Shown piece after piece: positions 59,801 through 64,000 of a DNA stretch of 64,000 bases. The notes beneath the pieces were generated by a model, which had not been told where the DNA came from, did no database searches, and saw nothing but the letters and a program-made list of their open reading frames with translations. This DNA comes from Stachybotrys elegans (lineage: Eukaryota > Ascomycota > Sordariomycetes > Hypocreales > Stachybotryaceae), in contig JAGPNK010000001.1 of the NCBI GenBank assembly GCA_020746835.1, forward strand, positions 2,418,001 through 2,482,000, given 5' to 3'. Position 1 is the first letter of the stretch. Each line of letters starts with the position of its first letter. Both the position numbers and the translations under genes were made by a program.

Positions 59801-60728
59801 ACATGGACGCATGAGTGAGGATTGGCGCGAGCCGGCGGAGGCTCCTGACGGGAGAGCAACACCTCGGTCCCCCGTACATGATGCATAGAGATGGAACGTG
59901 ATGGGTGTGGTGACCCTCTGGTGGTCTCGAGCGCGTTCTGCACTACGACCGTTGTGCTCCCCCACCCTCCAGATCCTACACACGACGAATGAAGGAATGC
60001 TCGCGCACGTTTCCGAGCCACACCTACATGCGGCACGAGTTTCCTCAGTCCAGAGCGGCAAGTTATCTACACCATGTTCTCTTCACCGCCATCCAGTTCG
60101 CCACTGTTGGCGCAACCAACCAACCCAGCGTGAGCTGCCATGCAAACCCTCGGCTCTCGACCATCGTGAACCCGTCAAGTTGCACGACACCGTACAGACG
60201 CGAGCTTACTCGACACCTGCCCACCACACCACCACACACGACAAAGGACGCCCGCCTGCCCGCCCGACCTCGCTGACGATCATTCATTCATGTCTGTGTC
60301 CTATATCGCCGAAACGTCTTTGTCGCTGCAGACGTTCGTACAAGTCTCGAGTACTTGCATCGTCTGCATGTCTCGATTGTCTATTCCCTTGCGCATGTGT
60401 TACAGATAAACCAGTGAAGAGCGTCGGTTCAGGCGTGCAGACCGACATGTCGTGTCTCAGTCAGGCTGCTTGAAGAGCGCACGGCATACATGCGGATTGT
60501 ATCGCACCGCGGCCTACATCGGGAGTATATGAGGCATAGGTATCGTGACAAATTATTTTATTTTATTTTTTTGTCCTCTTGCCCACTTCTTGCTTCCCCC
60601 CTCTTCCCCTCCTTTTTCATGGTGTCTCTTGTCAGGATGGTGGAGCAATGCATCGTGAACCATGTGGACAACCAACACGATACCGTCTACTGTACTCCGT
60701 AGGACTTAAGAAATTAACCCATGCTCTC

Positions 60729-60751
60729 TTTTTTTTTTTTTTTTTTTTTTT
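60729..60751 (+). repeat. Homopolymer T tract (23 T)
   Basis: An uninterrupted run of 23 thymines. In fungi long T tracts disfavour nucleosomes and often lie in promoters, but no gene is visible close by. It could also mark the poly(A) end of a minus-strand retroposed sequence; no such element was recognised. Confidence 0.9.
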
Positions 60752-62483
60752 CGTTTTCTCTCTCCCTCGCTTGTTTGGACGGACAAGTCCGCATAGTACA
60801 TGTATTCTGAGAACCCCGCCATTCGGCATGCCGACTGCAGGATAGTCAAAAATAAAATTTGTCTGGTGAGTGATTCCCCAGAGTTCCTGCACATCTCCCT
60901 TGCGCTGTCACACCGCGACGAGACACCTTGAGTACCCTGCTTGTATTATGTCTCAGCTGCTATTCCCGGATGGCAGCATTGAGACACATAGCACGCCACG
61001 CCTCCCTCCCTTTTTTCCCTTTTTTTTCCCTTTCCTTCTTCTGGCTCGCGCCTATCCTCTACTGGCGGCGGCATCCGCCCACTCCTCAGCATCGAGGATG
61101 AACAGACGGAGCGAGCGGCAGCGATGGGCTACAGCAGCTATCGTGTCCGTTTCGGGCTTGTCTAGCTCTTGGTGGCTTGAAGTGCCAGAGAGCTGCAACC
61201 CGTGGTTGGAGGGAGGCTCGAGAGCAAGGGTCTTGGGATGAGAGGCCAATCACTGTGCCGGGCCGCAGGGGTCCTTTCGGATCGGCAGAGGCAGGTAGCG
61301 CTGATCTGAGAAAAAGCCCCCCCGAAGATACGGCACAAGGTGAGGGCCGCACTGGTCACTGACCTAAGTGGACGAAGCCAAGACTCGATGGTGGTAGCTT
61401 GGGATTGCGGGGCACTAGCAAAAATCAGCGAAAGAACCCCGCCTAGATAGCTTTATGTAGGGACCACAAGTGGCTTGCAGGTCCCTGGGTTGCTGAAGTC
61501 CATGTCACAGATAACTGCAGGCGCTGCTTGTAGTTAGTGGTGGATTGGGTAATTTGTATGCCGATGAATACATGGTATTTAGCCTATCCATGGGGAAACC
61601 AAGCGATGACCGGAGTCGTGTTCATCGAGCTATCTGACATACATGTATACGTATGTTGGTATGGTATCACTGGGTATAGAACTGCTGTTCGGCAACGGGC
61701 AGCTTTTGTCCCCATCTTCTTTCTCTTCTTGACTTGTTATACCATGGCTACGGCTGTATCTTGTTAGGCCTCGGTGCCAGACGGAGTCGCCATAGGCTGT
61801 AGCACAGTTATCTATATAAGCCATGTGGTGGTGATCTGGGCATAATGGACAATTCTTGTGGGCATACCCTTCGCGACATGAATTCACGAGATTGCATGCG
61901 GTGCCGTGGCGACCAATACAACGGACAAATAAGAGACAGTAGTAGCCGGGTGCCATATTTCTTCATATTCAGCAACATCCATGATGAGCTGCTGATGAGC
62001 TGCCGATGCGATGTGAAGCCCTTTGAACTACACAAAGCCTACCCTAGACACCGCCGACCACGGCAAGGGAGATATGAGGCTAAAGTACTTTACTAGTCAC
62101 GATAACAGGTGAGATACCGATTGTACCCAATAGGGTAGGTGGGTATGCATGTACCAGGCTGTGGACTTCCCCCAACCCTCATCCCGAGTGGCGGTACCTT
62201 CCACCGCCCGGGGTTGGCAAGTGCCCAGACCTGACGTAATCACGGGATTGGCGCTGGTCCATGCACTGGGCGGTTCCGGCGGCTGGAAAGAAAGAAGGAA
62301 GGAACAAAAAACTCTGTAGAAGAAAGGCATCCGAAATCTGGGTGAGATGGCCGTCAACTGGCGACGGTGTGCGAGCGCTGCCTACACCGTAAATGACAGC
62401 TGGAAGCAAAAAATGAAAGACAATGGGATGGAAGCGAGGGCAGCTTGATGCATACATAGACTTGGCCCGGCATGCTGCATCTT

Positions 62484-62528
62484 GCGCCCGCGCCCGCGCC
62501 CGCGCCCACCACCACCACCACCACCACC
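62484..62528 (+). repeat. (GCGCCC)4 followed by (ACC)7
   Basis: Four perfect GCGCCC hexamers are followed directly by seven ACC trinucleotides. This compound microsatellite creates the repetitive Pro and Val runs seen in ORFs crossing it. Confidence 0.88.
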
Positions 62529-62688
62529 AGCAGCCGCCTTCCGCTCACCGCCGCCCTTCTGCTTGACACCCAGCCTTCCCTTTCCAGTAGTTCAGCCAAT
62601 GCCGGGGAGGGAGAGGACGGGCGTCGATGCGAAATGCAGATTGAGGAATGACTCGCCTCGGACGAAGCAGGACGTGCAGCATGCAGCC

Positions 62689-62747
62689 CACACATACATA
62701 CATACGCAGACACACGCATAAGTACACACACATACACACACACACAT
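62689..62747 (+). repeat. CA/CATA compound microsatellite
   Basis: An interrupted run of ACAT and CA units (ACATACATACATACGCAGACAC, then ACACACACATACACACAC), cut here into short quotes. It explains the Cys/Val/Tyr-rich translation of minus-strand ORFs in this place. Confidence 0.82.
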
Positions 62748-64000
62748 GCTGGACCCGGTAATAATGGTCGCGTGATATGAGGCAGAGAAAGAATCAGAAA
62801 ATGAAAGAAAAGAAGGTGAAGAAAAAAAGAAGAGAGAAACCTGCCCAGGCAGCCCGGACACACAGCGGCTCGCTCGCTCGAGAATGGACAGAGGACGAAG
62901 AGGGTGTGCTCAAAATCCCCGCCGGGCCTATCAGATGACGGCGCTTCCCAGGGATACCCTTTGGTCCGCCTTGATCTCGTGGGGGAAAGAATCGGCGCAC
63001 GGGGGATATCACGATACCCGGTCGTGCGGGCTGGCGAGGAATCAAACGAAACTCTTGGATGAAGATGGTGTGTGACCAGATCATTGCCCATCGTGGCCGA
63101 CGCGCACCGCCCATCTGCCCTTCCATCCATCGAAACTCACCTTTCCCAAGTATGTATGTACTCTGTACACAGTACGCGGTACCTTGTCGAAGGAAAATAG
63201 GTAGTGGTGGTGTGGAAAGAAGCGTCCTATTTGCGCGATTCAGCGCAAGATCCTCACCAAGGGATCCAGATGGGCGACGCAGGATGACATATCGTGCGGC
63301 CGGGATCTCTTGGATGCTCGACGTAACCGCGGAAAGGGGTCCCATAGAATGAATCATTGATCTCTAGCTCTTTATTATTATTGTTATTATTATTGTCGTC
63401 TATGTATATGGTTCATCTGCGAGGTGTGGGTGAGACAATGTTCCGCGCGCGCAGTTTTGGTGCATCAAATGCCCATGCTTACGCAGACCGCATTTTCGCT
63501 TTGGCGTTTCGACTTACATGTTCAAGGTTCATGGTTCATGGTTCACTAATAAAAGCAAAAAGCAAGAAAAAAAAAAGATATCCGACACCGCCAAGTAGCC
63601 GAGACATTTGCAACGACATGTCAGAAGAACATCTCCCTCTGCCGCCGGCAACCCGAGGCTGGCTACTCGCTGGCTGCTGGCTGGCCTCTCTTCTGCTGAT
63701 CTTCTTCTGATTTCCCTCTCCTTCGAAGCTGCTCCCCAGCTGAACGGACATGTTCCGCATGGGTTAGCATATGTGTTGATGTTTTACTCGCTGCGCCCGG
63801 CTTCTGCCCCATCCCCCTTCCACCCATCCCGTTTGCCATTTGCCGTTTCCACCGGGCTGGCTGTCATATGCTACGTTTGCGTGCACCCTGCCAGCCCCAT
63901 GCCTGGGCGATGCGGAGAAGCTCCGGGCGCTGGTGACGTCGATCTGCATTACAAGCTTCACGAACATCTGGAGACGGACGACGTCGAGCGCCGAACAGTG

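Larger units (their letters stand above)
55485..64000. other. Long gene-free block to the right edge
   Basis: About 8.5 kb, from the LRR gene start to the window end, in which I recognise no gene. The longest ORFs (55796-56734 -, 312 codons; 62354-63130 -, 258 codons; 58744-59358 -) have no recognisable domains. Some cross microsatellites. The part next to 55484 probably contains the LRR promoter and leader. The block contains several microsatellites listed separately. I cannot exclude genes with many short exons or non-coding RNA. Confidence 0.5.

Noticed and set aside
60729..60751. Poly-T run as the tail of a retroposed minus-strand element
   Set aside because: No reverse-transcriptase, SINE-like boxes or target-site duplication could be seen around it.

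Overview
The window looks like chromosomal DNA of a filamentous ascomycete, most likely a Sordariomycete (Hypocreales or a close order; this placement is an inference from protein style, not from a search). The signs are short GT-AG introns (about 46 to 271 nt), a heterotrimeric G-protein gamma subunit ending in a CaaX box, a secreted two-WSC-domain protein, long Ser/Pro-rich tails on nuclear proteins, and GC-rich DNA with many short microsatellites. I see no bacterial, viral or organellar sequence and no intact transposon.

I can support 14 protein-coding genes, one cut by the left edge. From left to right they are: a PXA-domain protein C-terminus (+, partial); a CENP-B/psq-type helix-turn-helix DNA-binding protein (-); the ribosome-associated GTPase DRG1/Rbg1 (-); a HOS4-like ankyrin/coiled-coil protein, a probable Set3-complex subunit (-); an ALKBH6-type dioxygenase (+), convergent with a DFG10/SRD5A3-type polyprenal reductase (-); a secreted WSC protein (-); eIF3a (-); a Hub1/UBL5 ubiquitin-fold protein with an RS/RD-rich N-terminus (+); G-gamma (+); a SelW/Rdx-type CxxC protein (+); the PP1 catalytic subunit (-); an NTO1-like EPL1/PHD/extended-PHD protein of the NuA3 type (-); and a leucine-rich-repeat protein (-). 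I rebuilt the splicing of every multi-exon gene by hand from GT-AG sites and phase. In 12 of the 13 complete genes the coding length divides by three; the exception is ALKBH6.

The genes do not form an operon or a biosynthetic cluster. They are housekeeping and regulatory genes: translation (eIF3a, DRG1), chromatin (HOS4-like, NTO1, CENP-B-like), splicing (Hub1), signalling (PP1, G-gamma), the dolichol pathway (DFG10), redox (SelW-like) and cell wall (WSC).

Gene density is low for such a genome. Three blocks (3772-11269, 41357-46487 and 55485-64000) together make about 21 kb in which I recognise no protein or RNA gene. They hold microsatellites, homopolymer tracts and short non-homologous ORFs. 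I did not find a novel multi-gene system. The best leads are an apparent one-base frame conflict at the metal-binding motif of ALKBH6, the Hub1 fusion without the usual C-terminal double tyrosine, a second CxxC on the SelW-like protein, two unrecognised cysteine-rich modules in the WSC protein, and micro-exons at both ends of DRG1.
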